Positions 1 to 13,700 of a stretch of DNA of 64,000 bases are shown here, one piece after another (positions within the stretch are counted from its first letter, which is position 1; every line of letters starts with the position of its first letter). This DNA is from Chionis minor (taxonomy: Eukaryota > Chordata > Aves > Charadriiformes > Chionididae): positions 124,001 to 188,000 of the forward strand of contig VZSF01001351.1 in assembly GCA_013398295.1 (NCBI GenBank), read 5' to 3'. The notes under the pieces were generated by a model. The model saw only the letters and a list, made by a program, of their open reading frames with translations, ran no database searches and was not told the DNA's origin. The position numbers were made by a program, and so were the translations under genes.

Positions 1-1988
1 CTATTGAAGGTCTATACACTGGCACATTGGACTTGTCAGTCGTATCACACACTGAATTCAGTCAAACACGTTAGCCTCCTTTCAGGCATGTGGACAGATA
101 AAGACAACCTTGAATATCACTGCTTGTTCAAGACTTTTTAAACAAGGCTGTTTAACACCAGATACAAGAAAACAGCAGTTATGGAGAACTGCATTAACTG
201 AAGATACAGCTATACATATCAATATTTGGTTATTCATTTCCAGTTGAATCCCTTATCTGGAAGTATTACATAGATTTCATTACTGAGATTTAATAGTATT
301 GCTAGTAGTATAATAGACAACTGCTCTTTTTTTCCAAAAGTAGGGTACCTCTTAAAAGCGATAAATAGTTAAGAAAAAATGTTTTGTACATCTGCTGTAG
401 AAAAATACATTGGCAAAAGGATGAGAAAAAAGACATATCCATTGTGAAGAATGGCATTTTTATTTCTGTTCTCATCCTGAGGTCTGAACAGAGATCGCCT
501 ACATGAACAACTAATTTAACAATATATTTACCTCTTTTAAACTGGTAAACATTCAGTGACGATGCTGTTTTGTTCACATTTTCCCTTTTACCAGTATTAG
601 CAGCATATAAATAACTGGTCTCATTAAGCTAAATTGTATGCTTACATAGAAGATGTATGGCTAAATTCAGAGGATACTTAGACACCAATTGCTGTCTTAC
701 TGCCTAAGCTTACATATCCACTTAGGACATGCACCTGGAAGTAATATTTGAACCCAGTTTGTTTCTGACTGGTAACTTATTTTAGAATTAGGGAAATTAA
801 TAGACCTATGGCCCTTCTTATAACATTGTTCAAAACAGATGGATCCAAAACTGTAGTGCTTCATGCTGTCAAGGAGTAAAATAGTTTCACTAAAGTAATA
901 AAAGCAAATTTAATGCAGGTTTTGCAAGTATGCTTTTGATGGAGGTTGGAGGGGGAATGTGGATGTAGATTTAGTAAGGAGATAATCAAGACAAAACAAT
1001 GAAATGGAAAAAGGGAATGCAACAGGATGGAATAAGAACTGAAAATGTAATGGATTGAGTGCTGCTGAAAAAAACCACAGAGAGATGAAGAGAGAGCAGA
1101 AAGAAGAGATTTGGAATACATTGGAGAATGTAAAAATACAGAAAACCTAGCCAGAAAGTAAAATATGTAAGAACAATTGAGTTTTGTCTTTACGTAAGAA
1201 CAGTACACATTTGGGTCATATTTTAACAACTTTAATAGCTTAAGATTTTTTAATAATAAGCCTTTTGATTCAAATATCTTACATTTTGGGATAGGATAAC
1301 TTATAAAGTAAATCACTAAATTGGTAAAGAATTTATTTAAATTCATGTCAGCTTTCTTCTTCAGAAAGCGTATTTCTCCTTTTCCTTCTGACACATTTTT
1401 CCCCATTCTTTGTGCAAGTACAAGTATTGGTGGGAATCTTGCCTTCCCCATCCCCCCGTGAAAAAAAGCTCGTCTTTTTAATTTCTGAACCTGCACCCTC
1501 TATTCTCCTGAGCAGTCCCATTAGCACTACGAACAAGATAAAATGGAAGAGTAGCATGATAAATTGCAGTACCTATATTCCTTTGCATGCTCATACTGTA
1601 CACTATTTTTCACAGGCATGTGTCATTCTTGTGCAGCTGCTGTATGTTGACTTAAAAAAAAAAAAGATTTGTCACATGGAGAAAGCCTTTTCTGGTAGTT
1701 TATTTACTGTCTCACCTCATTCTTTTCACACGGTCACACTGACATGATTTATTTCTATCATTCTGTGATTCCATGATTTCCAGAATTTCTGCTCTGAGTG
1801 CAGGCAAAGGAGGAAGAAAGAAAAAAGCACAAACATAAAAATTCAAAGGGGAAAATTTCCCCCTTTTTATGCTCTTCCAAAAAAGGATCAAAAAATAATT
1901 TAATTATGTATTTTTCTGCAGTTCTCGTCAGAAGATGAATTTGGGAGTTTTGAAGATGATCAACTTTTTCCATATAAAAAGAGCTATT
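1..1988. other. AT-rich DNA, no recognisable gene
   Basis: I see no coding exon, RNA gene or classified repeat here. The plus strand between about 900 and 1150 is strongly purine-rich, so its complement has few stop codons. This allows a 211-codon open frame on the minus strand (861-1496) that is rich in Leu, Ser, Phe and His and matches no family I know. I regard it as a composition artefact. A short motif near 1761-1778 resembles the terminal CR1 repeat but lacks the CR1 sequence that should precede it. Confidence 0.6.
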
Positions 1989-2028
1989 GTGGCTCTTTAA
2001 CATGCCATGTGGCTCTTCAACATGCCAT
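1989..2028 (+). repeat. Tandem 20-bp repeat, two copies
   Basis: Two adjacent 20-bp units, GTGGCTCTTTAACATGCCAT and GTGGCTCTTCAACATGCCAT, differ at one position. The second unit also forms the left arm of the hairpin at 2019-2044. This looks like a simple local duplication. No longer array is present. Confidence 0.9.
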
Positions 2029-2044
2029 GTGTCTATGGCATGTT
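2019..2044. repeat. Perfect 10-bp inverted repeat with 6-nt loop
   Basis: The arms AACATGCCAT and ATGGCATGTT are perfect complements around the loop GTGTCT. The left arm is the end of the second 20-bp tandem unit, so duplication and palindrome are physically linked. There is no T-run or other sign of a transcription terminator, and no reason to call it an RNA gene. Confidence 0.85.
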
Positions 2045-5000
2045 ACAACCCAAATCTTGCTTTCAGCCTCACTGACATAATTTTGTGTTCTGCCTGCCCA
2101 TGCAGGTCTTTATTCAGCACTGCGTTTGACTGATACAAATGCCAGTGAGCAGTTTGACCTTTCCACCATGGGAAATTCTTGGCTTCACTTGAGGCTCTGT
2201 AGACTTTTGCACTGGGGACTTTACTCCTGTAACTGGCTTGTTTCTGCATTACTTTGATGCTTACTAGGAAGCAAAGGAGCAAACAGTCATCTTCAGGATT
2301 AGCAAGCCAGGACTGCATTCACTTACTGCAAAATGCATTTGAAAAAATGGAATTACAGCCTCTGCAGACAGTATTACTATTGGTGCCATCTTCTACTGGT
2401 TAGTGAATGAAACATAGTTTTGAGACCCTAGAGAATGTGGAGTAATTACTTTTCCTTGTTTTTTATGTCATTCAAATCAAGGGCGTTTTAGCCCCTGTCT
2501 TAAGTAATACATAGTTCATAATGCAGGGGAATCTTAATGTTTACAGAGCTGTATTTATTTTTCAGGTGTTTTGATGTGTTATCAGACTTCGTCAGCGTTA
2601 TTGTTATGAAACATGTGCTCTGGTCTTTCGATACATCCTTAAACCATGACTCTTCTACAGCAGGAATAAATAGGTGAAACAACTGTCCTTTTTTCATTTT
2701 CTTGTTCATTTAATGTAATAAAAGTTTTCTCTTTGAATATAGCGGTAATTGTATTAGGCCATTAATTCCTCTTGCTATGCAAGTCTGGGGTAGAGATGCC
2801 TTGACATAAATATCCTCAGATCTACAGAGGCCTCCATTTTTCCATATTGTTTATTCCTTTCAGAATTCTAAAATAAAGTCCAGACTTTCTCCATTTATTT
2901 TGTTGCTTGGAAGACCAAAGCACATGGATCTGCCATCATAAATACTACGACATTAATATGAGGAAGAGCTGTAACATAAGTGCATAACTTCCCAAATGTA
3001 GTTCTGAAATGGACTTCATTGGGATAGCTTATAATACACGTGAAAAGTTGCCAATGATTACTGAACTATCCATATGTTGGCATATAGAACAATCAATCAT
3101 TACTAAAGAAGTTTGTTTCTGAATAACTGTGGACCTCTTTGCCCTGAAGTTATTTTCAATGGGACAATAAAACTGGATGGGCCCGGTGTTCTGTGGATGT
3201 ATGATTAGGAGAGATGGACTAGAATTTTTGACGTTTACCTAGACTGCCTGAATTTGGGTTCAGACTGTGTTCCAGTAAACCTATTCAAGCAATGTGAAAC
3301 AGCTCTGCTTGAAGATACTGAAAGAGACCTGCTCAAGAATATTTGTTGTAAACATACCTGTCTTCTTACATATGGCTGGCAGATTGCTAATTTGAAATGG
3401 AAAACTATATTCATAGTACAGGTAAAATAATTCTAGAAGAGGTTGAGAATGTTTTGAAAAGTGTTAATATTACATTTTTCTTTATCAGATCTGAAGCTTT
3501 ACCAGCTTGGGATAATATTTTTTGATCACGTAAAAGTTTGATGAATTCTTAAGTTCTTGGTGTGACATTGAGCACTACCTTCTTGGCCACGTCTGTGCCA
3601 AGCAATTGAATGAAGTTCACATTTCTAAACTGACTGAGACCATGGGAATTCCTTGGTGGCAGTGGTGTTACAGGTCAGAAAGTTGTGCTTTTGGGCACAG
3701 GTTGAAAAAGCTGTAGTACCGTTTCGAAGGCCTGAAATTTATTCACTTATACTGCCCCTTCCCTTTGGATGTACCAATGTACCTGTTTATACTATCCTAC
3801 ATTTAACATAATAGATTAGTCTGTGGATTGCTGAGATGCTTATAAAGAAAATTAATATTTTTTTTAAAATGAAGCTGAAATTTCTATAGGAATTGACACA
3901 TTTTTCTAGGTTGTCTTTTGTTTATCATGTAAAATATGGTCTTTCAAACTGTTGTAAATATACTGTCTCTGAGCTTCATCCTAAGAACACTTACGAATTT
4001 TCAAAGCAATAGGTAAATTATTGTGGAGGATTTTTTCTTATTTTCATTGTAGTGCATGCCAATATAATTTTACATAATGATTTGAACATTTTTTACTAGC
4101 TGAAGTAATGCTATTTTTTCACTGCTTATTCACATGGGAGATACAAACCAAACTGGAAATACTTACTTACAAATGCAACAGCCTGTGAACTTGCACAAGG
4201 GATTTATTTGTGCTTATGGGAAGGTTCTGTGCTATAGTTTGTTCTGTCACCTGTGGAATGACATCTGTCTGTTCTTTTCATGGGTTGTTCACCTTTAAAT
4301 TTTAGTTTTGAGGACAAGGCATCTAGGTAAATTTTAGATCACATTAAAGATTACAAATTCACTCAATATATCCCAGGACACAGTGGGAACAATGTACAGT
4401 GTTTATTTTAGTATACAAACTTATCTTTTACTGTGCGCTTACTGTGGTTCTTCAATTTAGTTTGTTAAAGGGCTGTTTAAAGGATTTGTTGTAGAATAAA
4501 GCTACTTCACTATGCTCCCTGTTGCAGTTGAACCGTTACAGTCTATCTTTTGTTCTTGAATTTAGTCTCTTTGTCTTGAGTGACTTCTGGATATCAATCT
4601 CTTTTCTACTGACGTTTTCAGTGGTGCCAAACAGTGTATTTTCTATGGTACTTGAAGTAATATACTTAAAAGAAAACTGCTAATTTCAGAACAATTTGGA
4701 TTTTTTATTGCTTCATCCACATTATTTTTATCAAGATAACTGGTTCAAGAGTGTTTTCAGTAGCATTAATTTTTTAAGCCCCAATGAAACTCATAAAACT
4801 CAAGTGAGTAAGATTATTTTGGTTATTCCATAGTCTGAGTTCTGTATTTTGGTGAATAACAACTGAATCAATTATTAGTTGCCAGCACACCCTAGTTATG
4901 ACATCTCAGTAACTGAATAGTTGTGAGTGAAATGTCACTAATAAAATGAGTGTTAAACTGTGTACCAGTTCCTGAGAGATTTCTTAGCTTGTTTTAGTTC

Positions 5001-5462
5001 AATATATTGAATGGCAGGGAGAATCCTATTATTTCAAGTAAGCAAGTAAAACTTAAAAAATCACAAAACCATTAAACAGCCTTCAGATAAGCAAGTATAC
5101 TTAGGGGATTCTAAGAACAAAATATCATCCACCTAATGTGACTTGGGAAGGACCTACATACATAGATGAGTGTATATCAAGAAATAATAAACTGAAATTA
5201 AATCAAAAGGAACATGGCAATGCTATTCTCCCTGTCTCTATATACTAAACAGAGTATTTATTTAAAATTATTTATTTTCTACTAATAGTGCTGAAATTGG
5301 TGGTATACATTGCTTTTTTATGTCTCAAAAGTAACGTTACCTCTGCAGTATTTTCTTGCTCTTTAGTGTTGCCTACTTTTATGTGCCTTCCCTTTTATTC
5401 TACATGTGTATATTTAAATGAGTGTGAAAGCACTAATCGCAATTATCCACTGATTTACAGTC
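2045..5462. other. AT-rich DNA, no recognisable gene
   Basis: The stretch is unique-looking, AT-rich sequence with short A and T runs. Open frames are short and compositionally random. I found no LINE tail, RNA gene, promoter cluster or exon with convincing splice sites. Confidence 0.6.
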
Positions 5463-5481
5463 TGTGTGTGTGTGTGTGTGT
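5463..5481 (+). repeat. (TG)n microsatellite
   Basis: About nine and a half TG dinucleotides in an uninterrupted run, followed by a TTGGTGTGG transition. Open frames beginning here encode only Cys/Val from the repeat and are not genes. Confidence 0.95.
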
Positions 5482-7359
5482 TGGTGTGGAGAAGGCTTAG
5501 TCATGGTATTGCTGGCTGGAAAGGACCCCTGTTACACTCAAAATCTTACGGGCAAGAAGAGGAACACGGGAACACTGCTTACAATGCAGTCAGTAATCTG
5601 TTGCCAGTCCAGTTGTTCAGGGTTTCTGTTCTCTTTGTTGTCTCTAAGATTGGTTTTAATTGAACTGTACAAGGTTACATTTCAATAATGACTGAGCATT
5701 GTGATTTGTGTTCACAGTCTAGGGCCTCTGGTGCCATTGTATGTGTGTTTTCTTCCACATCATTTTATTCTAGAGTCACAGACAATTCAAAATACATCGA
5801 ATAAGTACTTGTTCTCACTATAAACTGAAGCTAAGAAAAAAACAAATTTTAGGCAATACTTACCTGATTTCTTGGCAATTGCTATCTCAACTAAGCAACA
5901 TAAAATCACCTCAGTCCAGAACAAACCCAGAAAAATCCTGAGGCCACGCACTGTCAGGTCAGTGTGATCTTTAACCTTTTACTAATAATATTAAAAAATC
6001 ATATTTACTGGTTTATATTTCAGCATTCCTTTTTCTGAACTGTTGCAAATGGGGGCTATGCAAGCCCTGCCTTCACACAAATGGAGATCTGCAACATTTC
6101 TAAAATTCTCTAACAATTTTATATTAAGAGTTCTCTAGCTAATTACACAGCTATGTTGCAATTTTAATGCAGGTACAACTGATCTGCAAACAGAGGGGAT
6201 TCCTGTTGATCATTAAAATGCTGTCTCCAGCATGGTAGAGGAAGTTCTGAAAGCACGGGAGCTTTGTATTGCTTCAGATGTGTCCTGCAGTAATCTCAAT
6301 GAAAATATTACGATGTTTTCTATGCAGCTGTGGATGGGAAGACTAGCTGTCATCATTCTTCATGATGATTAATCGTGAAGTAGACTATATTTTAAATTCT
6401 ATCCATCTCATTAGGTGCTCTATACTAAATGTCAGGACTAGGTGAGTAAAGCTCACCTTTACTATCTCAGTAAAGACTTTATAATCCAATTTACCAACAG
6501 ATTCCAAAATACTCTCTGGGATGAAGAAGCTTTGCTAGGTCAGTTTTTTTTAAAGGAGTGAGGAGGGAAAGAAATCAGTGATTTATTAACTTGAGTTTTC
6601 TGAGGAATATTGCTTCATGTCAACAGTCCTACAGTCACAAAAGTCTTCTGTGCTACAGTGAGATGGGAAACAATGGAGGATGGATGATGTTGGGCATCCA
6701 GCCTGAATGTCCTGACAGTATAAGTATGTCCTGCCATTTGAAGGCTATATACCACCACATAAAGGTGGTGGTGATGATTGAGATTATATTGAGTGTTTCT
6801 CTCTGAACTTTCTTTGCTAAATAGCAATTTGAGTTTCCTGACTACAAACAGACATTTCAAAGCGAAGAGAAATGCACTGTAGTCTGTACTAGAATAAGCA
6901 GTATTAATAGGTATGGAAAGTTTCCTACCCTCTCCTACTCTCAAAGCCCTTCAAATTCTACAAATGTACTTATTTTTAGGTATTATATTATGTTTTAAAT
7001 ACAGTCTGTTTAAAGTGTCTGCTGTATAAGACAACTACAGAAAGCCCAGTCCTGTGCTTTTATCTGAATATGACATCCTGAAATACCCTATCATTTTTCT
7101 TACAGCAGTGATTTAAAGTATACTTATAGTAATTATATACACACAAGTTGGATATAATAAGTAACATATTTGGACGACGTCTTCTTTCCCATATTCTTTT
7201 GTGTGTGTGTGATCTCAAACCAGTAGGTCTTAAGGGTATAGAACACAATTTCTGAAAGAGCATTGACCAAAATATCAAAATATTGTACAAAGACTAATTC
7301 GGATGGTGCATATTACTAATTTAATGACTACATGTTCCACAGCTGCATATAGTGGCCTT
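5482..7359. other. AT-rich DNA, no recognisable gene
   Basis: Nothing identifiable apart from a short (GT)6 run near 7200-7211. Overlapping 60- to 110-codon open frames around 6.6-6.9 kb lie on both strands over the same bases and show no known domain. Confidence 0.6.
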
Positions 7360-7757
7360 TCCTGAGGTTTTTTTAGCCTGGAGAATAAAAGGCTCTGGGG
7401 AGATCTTGTTGCAGCCTTTCAGTACTTAAAGAGGGCTTATAAGAAAGATGAGGACAGACTTTTTAGTAGGGCTTGTTGTGATAGGACAAGGGGTAATCGT
7501 TTTAAACTAAAAGAGGGTAGATTTAGGCTAGATATAAGGAAGAAATATTTTACAATGAAGGTGGTGAAACACTGGAACTGGTTGCCCAGAGGGGTGGTAG
7601 ATGTCCCACCCCTGGAAACATTCAAGGTCAGGTTGGACTGGGCTCTGAACAACCTGATGTAGTTGAAGATGTCCCTGCTCATTGCAGGGGGTTTGGACTA
7701 GGTGACCTTTAAAGGTCCCTTCCAACCCAAATCATTCTATGTTTCCATAGTTCTATT
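7360..7757 (+). mobile_element. CR1 LINE, 5'-truncated 3' end
   Basis: CR1 is the dominant non-LTR retrotransposon of birds, and most copies keep only the 3' end. From 7375 the plus strand reads SLENKRLWGDLVAAFQYLK and continues through LDIRKKYF and WLPRGVV, which is the extreme C-terminus of CR1 ORF2 (the region after the reverse transcriptase). This frame stays open for about 95 codons to a stop at 7660-7662. The short 3' UTR then has the typical GGACTAGGTGACCTTTAAAGG and CCTTCCAACCC motifs and ends in degenerate 8-bp units starting ATTCTATG at 7734. It is truncated upstream and cannot encode a working polymerase. It differs in wording from the 51.7-kb copy, so it probably belongs to another subfamily. 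Confidence 0.95.
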
Positions 7758-10700
7758 TAATCTACAATCTATGATTACTTGAGAATGCATATACTCTACT
7801 AATTATATTTGTGCTTTTGAAAAGCACAATCACATCTGAAGGGAAATTTCTAATTTTTCTTTCTATATTTTAAAATGCTTCTGCAAAGCTTGGGAGAGCT
7901 CTGCTTATAACTATTTGAATTGCTCAGGAGCCACAAGCAAAGAGATATGAATCAAAGATGTTCTACGGAGAAAGAAAATAAAGAATCGATTTTTTATCCT
8001 AATAAGTTCATTAAAAGGTTGGGACGTGGTGCATCAGCCAGAAATCTCTTAACGGCTCCTACTTCAAAAGAAACATAATTTTTGAGATAGTTGTTTTTTT
8101 TTTTTTTAAATTCAATTACGTGGATGTGCAGCGTGAGTACTATCCTGTGAATAAATAGTATTCAGTAATGAAATGCTCAAGAACCACTGTTGAATCATTC
8201 AGATTCAAAATAAAGTGTTCTGATGTTGCAAGTGTCTGCGAAGTTCTTGACTCAGCTGGTTAACAAGAACGATATTTTTTTTCCAATTTCTGTTGACACT
8301 GCTATGACAAATTAAAATAAAACCAGTTTGACCATCCCAAAACTATGCCTGAGATGCCTATTGTGACTGTTTCCTGATTCTCTGAAGGTGTATTTAATTA
8401 AACATTTCCTGATTTCTTCAGGAGCACTGCAAATGATATGTGGAGAGAACATCAGAAGCAGTTATCTATAATTGCATGGCAATTAGCTGGAGTGATATAC
8501 TTCTTACAGCATGAAACATATGTGATGTTTCTTTAGTTATTCTGTAATGTGATTTCTTATTTTGCAGTGGATTCAAAATGAACTGCGATACTATTAGTGT
8601 GTTCTGTTATTAACAGTAAGGACAAAACAATAAGCATGTTTTTGCTTACTCAACATCTCCGATTGACTTTGGTAATGTAATTGTACACTGGAGGGTTCTC
8701 AGAGTTGTATGATGTCTCACTACCTCATAGCCTGTCTGCGACTCTTGTCACCTTTCTTAATGAGAAAGGAAAGTAAATTCTTGAGAGTTTTTTTCAGACC
8801 TCTAATTGAAATGTAAAGTGATTTGTATTGCTGGAAGGATAAAGACCGGGGCTTGTAACTGGGAAGTTGCAACAAAGGGAATGTATCTACTTAAGAAACA
8901 ATGCTACGTAAAGGATGGTCTATGCTGCCATTATTTTTGATGTGTAAGACAATTTTTTCTTAAATACTGTTTTTTGCTTTTTTTACATTTCTTTCCATAG
9001 AAGGATTGGGTTGCTGCTTTAGTTCTGCAAGAAAACCTTAGCTATGACATTCTATAATTGCATTTTGAGAGAATCCAAATTAAAAAGACATCAGGCACTA
9101 TTAAAGTGAATGTGAAATTGCCAGGATTCTTGTGATGATTTATTATTGTCTTTGAAATAGTTTCGAGGCTATGTTGATAGACTTGCTGTTGTGATGTGAC
9201 TTTTCATAGCAAGAGTATGCATTTTTCTTTTGAAAGATATAACAGATCACTGCTCTTATTTTTTGCAGTACAATTACAGATTATTTTATGAGACTTGCAG
9301 GAGTTGGGACGGGCTGGAGAAATGCAGCCAGCTACTTCTGATGATATTCAGTACCTTTAGTAATGATTATTCACTGTGCTAAATCTTTAAGGAAGCAAAA
9401 CAATAGGTAATCTTTCTTTGTTCTTTAAAATATGTGAAGCTGCTGTTAGTTATTAAACAGCAGTTAAAGAGCTGTTAGAATATTTTGACAGTGGAGCACC
9501 AAGGGGGAAACCAATTAGAAAATAATCATGAGGCTGAATGAGCAGCTGAAGATGTTGTGCCTATCATGAATGGCAGGTGATGGTTAAAGAACTTTTATGA
9601 TTTGTCTGTTTGGAAAAAAGTGTCTGCACAAAGAATAGAAACATACGAAAAGGCCTGTGCAAGAAATCAGTTCAGTATAGATTTTAAGGACAACAGGGCA
9701 CAACTTACCATGCTTATTGTTACTCTTTACTCCAACCCTTTTTTCTGTCAAGTTTGAATAGGATTTAAAACTTCCGAAAATAAAGGGATTGAGCAAGTCT
9801 ATTTCCTTCCTTGCTGATTTTTTTAAAATGTCTTTGTCGTACTATCAATGTGACAGTGTCTAAGAATGGCGATACAGGGAAAATCATTAGATATGTTTTT
9901 ACCACACATTTGACAACTTAATTTTCTCTGGGTTGCTTATTCCTGTCCCCATGGTAGGAGTTTCCACCCACTCAGAGGGTGGCCTGAGCTAATTTAGCTG
10001 AAGTAATGGAAATCTTCAGTGGGTCTGGGGAATAGGAGGTCAAAGGGAGAGAGAAAACTGAATGAGCAACTGCTACACTAAAAGAAGAGGTATCAGGTAC
10101 CCCCTGTGGTGGCCAGTCTTCTTACATCTGCAGCAAGTGCCTACATGACAGCAAGACACCTTCAAGGTGAGAGCATGAATGAACAGTTCTGCACGGCAAT
10201 AGTAAATAAATAGTTTTACTATATCTTTCTATAGTAAACGTATGGTGGGCCAGTGTATTCATCTAGTTTTTCTAACTGATTTTTATGTACACCTCAGCAA
10301 ATATTTAAGTAGCTTGGAGGAATGCGTCATGGACAGGGTTAATGGTTTGCTACGTCCGGAGCTCACCTGTGTTTCTCTGCCCCCCCTTTCCATTCCTTGT
10401 TGTACCTTTGCATGCAAAAGCCTTATAATAGCTGGGGCAGAAAATTCTGTGCTTTATCCCCTCCTAATCTCGCATCTGAAAAAGATCTAAAAAAAATCAC
10501 ACTTTGTGTCATAATCCAATGAAGGGGACAGCCTGTGCATTAGCTCCCCTGTGCGGCTCAGAATTTGTTCTTTATGGACAAGTCAGACAGCTAACCTAAA
10601 CAGAGTAGCTGTCTGCTCGGTTATTTATTCTGTGTGGAACCAGGGATTAACAAACTTTAAAATTTCTAGATTTTGTAAATCTCTTGCACTATATTTTGAG

Positions 10701-13700
10701 GTTGTAGGACAACAGTATGGATTGTTTCTCCTTGGTCTGAAACTTGTTCCTTTGCACTTTGCAGTGCACATTACTTCCCAAGCAGATTATATTTAAAAGA
10801 AACTTTAAAATCTTCTTCTAGCTAAAGTGATATCTTTTGGGTTACAGGGAAAAAAATAAAGCAAGAAGTATGACATACATCTATCATAAATAACATGTAT
10901 TTCCGTTACTCTTTTCCTGTCAACATCCTTTCTTTTCCTACAACCCTCAGTCTCTGATGAGCAGAACATGAAAATTCTATCGTGTTAAAATTAGAGGTGA
11001 ACATTTGAACCTTCAAGGCTGAAAATTAATAAAACAGCTCTGTCCTATTTGGTTGATGTGATAAATGATATAATGCCGGTAAGAAGAGATTGTATTGCAG
11101 AGTGATTTTGAGTTAGAAGGATTGCACTGCACCACCAAACACACTGCAGTTAGAGTAATCCTATTAAAAAGTGGAAGTATGAATTGATAAGCCAATATAC
11201 ACACAGGAAGATGAAATAGCTCAGTATTGGTTTCATAGTGTAGCCTTATTTTGTTTTTAATCATGCTATTACCTTTCAAGAATATATCCAATTTTTTTCT
11301 AATACGGTAATTAGAATTCTTTTCCCCTATAATAACTTCACAATTGTTTCTGTGTAAAAGTTTATGTGTACAGTATTATATAAAGAGTATAATCTCTTCA
11401 GTAATTATTTGTTTATCAGTTTGTGGCTGAAAGGAATTGAAGCTTTTTTAATTTTTTGGTTTTTATCCCATAAGACTATATGGAGACCTATATTTTTCCA
11501 TAGAACTTGCTCAACTGGAAAGTTCTGTTGATTAATTTTATTCTGCATCTGTCCAGGCCTATTCTAGATTAACAGAAAATAAAAGGTGAGCATCTTTCTT
11601 AACCTTCTAAAATGAACCAAGATGTCAAACATCAGTTTCGATTTGTGGAAGATCACTGTAATAAAAATCGGTGTGAGATCTTACAGAAGGGGAAAATGCT
11701 CACTAAAGCTTTACAATTCTTAAAGTCTTATCTTTTTGCATCCAAGTTTTGTTTACTTCAGTATTGATACATTTTAAGTCTGCCCTCATTGTGTTTCATC
11801 TTTTTAGCTATCTTAGGGCTAACAGGAAAATGAATAAATTCATAATTATCTTGTCATTTATAAAGTGTAGGGTCTTCTGCTGATTTGACCACTTCTATCC
11901 TTCATACAAACAATATATTATTTGATGTTTCATTGCTGTTTTGTTCTTGGTTATTAATGAAGGCCATTCATCCAACCCTTACACTGTTTTTTCTGGTGCT
12001 TTTCCTTTCTCCCTCTTTGCCCCCCCATATACACACTTCTCTTTCCATTTAGTTTTTTTCAAATCATAGTATCTCTTGTATAATTACATGCATTACAGGC
12101 AATATATGTTTGCAGGTTTCTCTTGTTTTTGACTAATTTTTATGAAAGTTGTTACAAGTCGTTACAAACATAAATTGCTCATCTAGCAGTTATCAGAGGT
12201 AAATGTGGGAAAATAGGGATTTTCTGGTCTTCAGAGTTTAGGCCCTCACTCTATTAAATCATATGTAAAAGAAGTGGAAATAAATGATTATAAAGTCTTT
12301 CTCTATAGGAAATGACATCCTCTGTCTAAGTTGAATAATCTCGGGACAGATTCTTGCTAAATTAACCTTGTACCTGTGCCTTGTTTTACCCTTTTTTAGA
12401 CACGTCTCCAAGAATTCTTATAGACGTTACTAAGAAAAGCTAATAAGGAAGTAGGAAATTAAATTATGAAGATGGGTTAACAGGCAGTGGGGTGGAGTAG
12501 GTTAGTTCTCCATGGATAAAGGATGATCTCATGGTGGAATGTTATTGCAACAGATCAGAATGTAAGGTGCAGTCACAAGGATTTCAACTGGGAACTGCTT
12601 GGGAATAAGTTGTTAAAGTATGTATTTGATTTTTGAGGTGAAGTTTGTCAAACGTACCTTTTGAAAATTTATAATAATTTGGAAATTATTTTAGTGAGTT
12701 TATTTTTAAAATACATTGTACATAATCCACCATTAACTCTCCTCTTAGAATGTCTGCTTGTTTATGGCACTTCTGTTATAAATTAAATTGTAAAGTAATA
12801 GTTAAAGTGATATGTTAATCTGTTGCTAGTAGCAACATCTGTCTACTTCTAATAAATTGACTAGCAGTTTTCTTTCAGGTTATCTGATGTTTAAAATTTT
12901 GTTTTCCACTGACTGCAGACATTCTTGTGCATTGTTCCTCTTTAGTTTGGGGTTTTTTGTTTGTCCATTTTTTAGAAAAAGCTACAGCTTCAGTATTCAT
13001 GAAAAACTTGCGTAAAGGAAGAGCCATCCAGAAATAGTGCAGTTATGGAAATTTAATGTGTATTTTTCATGTCTCTGATCATGGTTAGAAAATAAAAAAT
13101 AATTTTCAAACATCTCCCATAAATACTCATTTACAAAGTCAATGATGGTCCATGGATTTTGTCATTCTGGAACTTTGTATATCTGAGATTATATGAATAA
13201 TAGCTGCCATAGACGGCGAACAAGGAAATACGCTAAATGTGGAAATATTCTTTAACTGTTCTCTGCTGCCAAATTGATGAAAATTCCTTTAGATATGTAT
13301 GGGTGTGACCTTATTGGTATAGTAAGTCTAAAAATATAGAGAAGTATCTCCCAGTGCTGGAAACTGCATTGTTGAAGCACAGTGTTAACTTCCTCAGTAT
13401 CTTCACAGATTATCTTCCTAAAGCTTTGCACTTCATTCAGTATCAAATGGTGCATTCAGGTGAATTTGAATTTTGACTTTTTCTCCCTTGATATTTTAGT
13501 TCTATTAAGAAAAACAAAAGGACGTGCTTTTCATTTAAGTTAATGTGCCTTTATTATGCTGAGGTAATGTGTCTATTACTATTAATTCAACCATCTTTTT
13601 AAGTTAATTGCAAAAAGTATTATCTCTTAGGCTACTTCTCATTTAAACCAGAGTTTGGTATAAATAAGTATTGATCCCAAAATTTTAAAAAATGAATGCC

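Noticed and set aside
861..1496. 211-codon minus-strand open frame, the longest outside CR1
   Set aside because: It lies opposite a purine-rich strand that suppresses stop codons. The product is low-complexity Ser/Leu/Phe/His without domain, signal or family resemblance, and there is no promoter or splice context.
1761..1778. ATTCTGTGATTCCATGATT, like a CR1 terminal repeat
   Set aside because: The upstream sequence lacks the CCTTCCAACC and GGACTAGATG motifs that precede genuine CR1 ends, so it is either a minimal relic or chance.
10130..10180. YICSKCLH reading, like a CR1 ORF1 cysteine motif
   Set aside because: Only about eight residues are suggestive before a stop, and the neighbouring sequence shows no other CR1 content.
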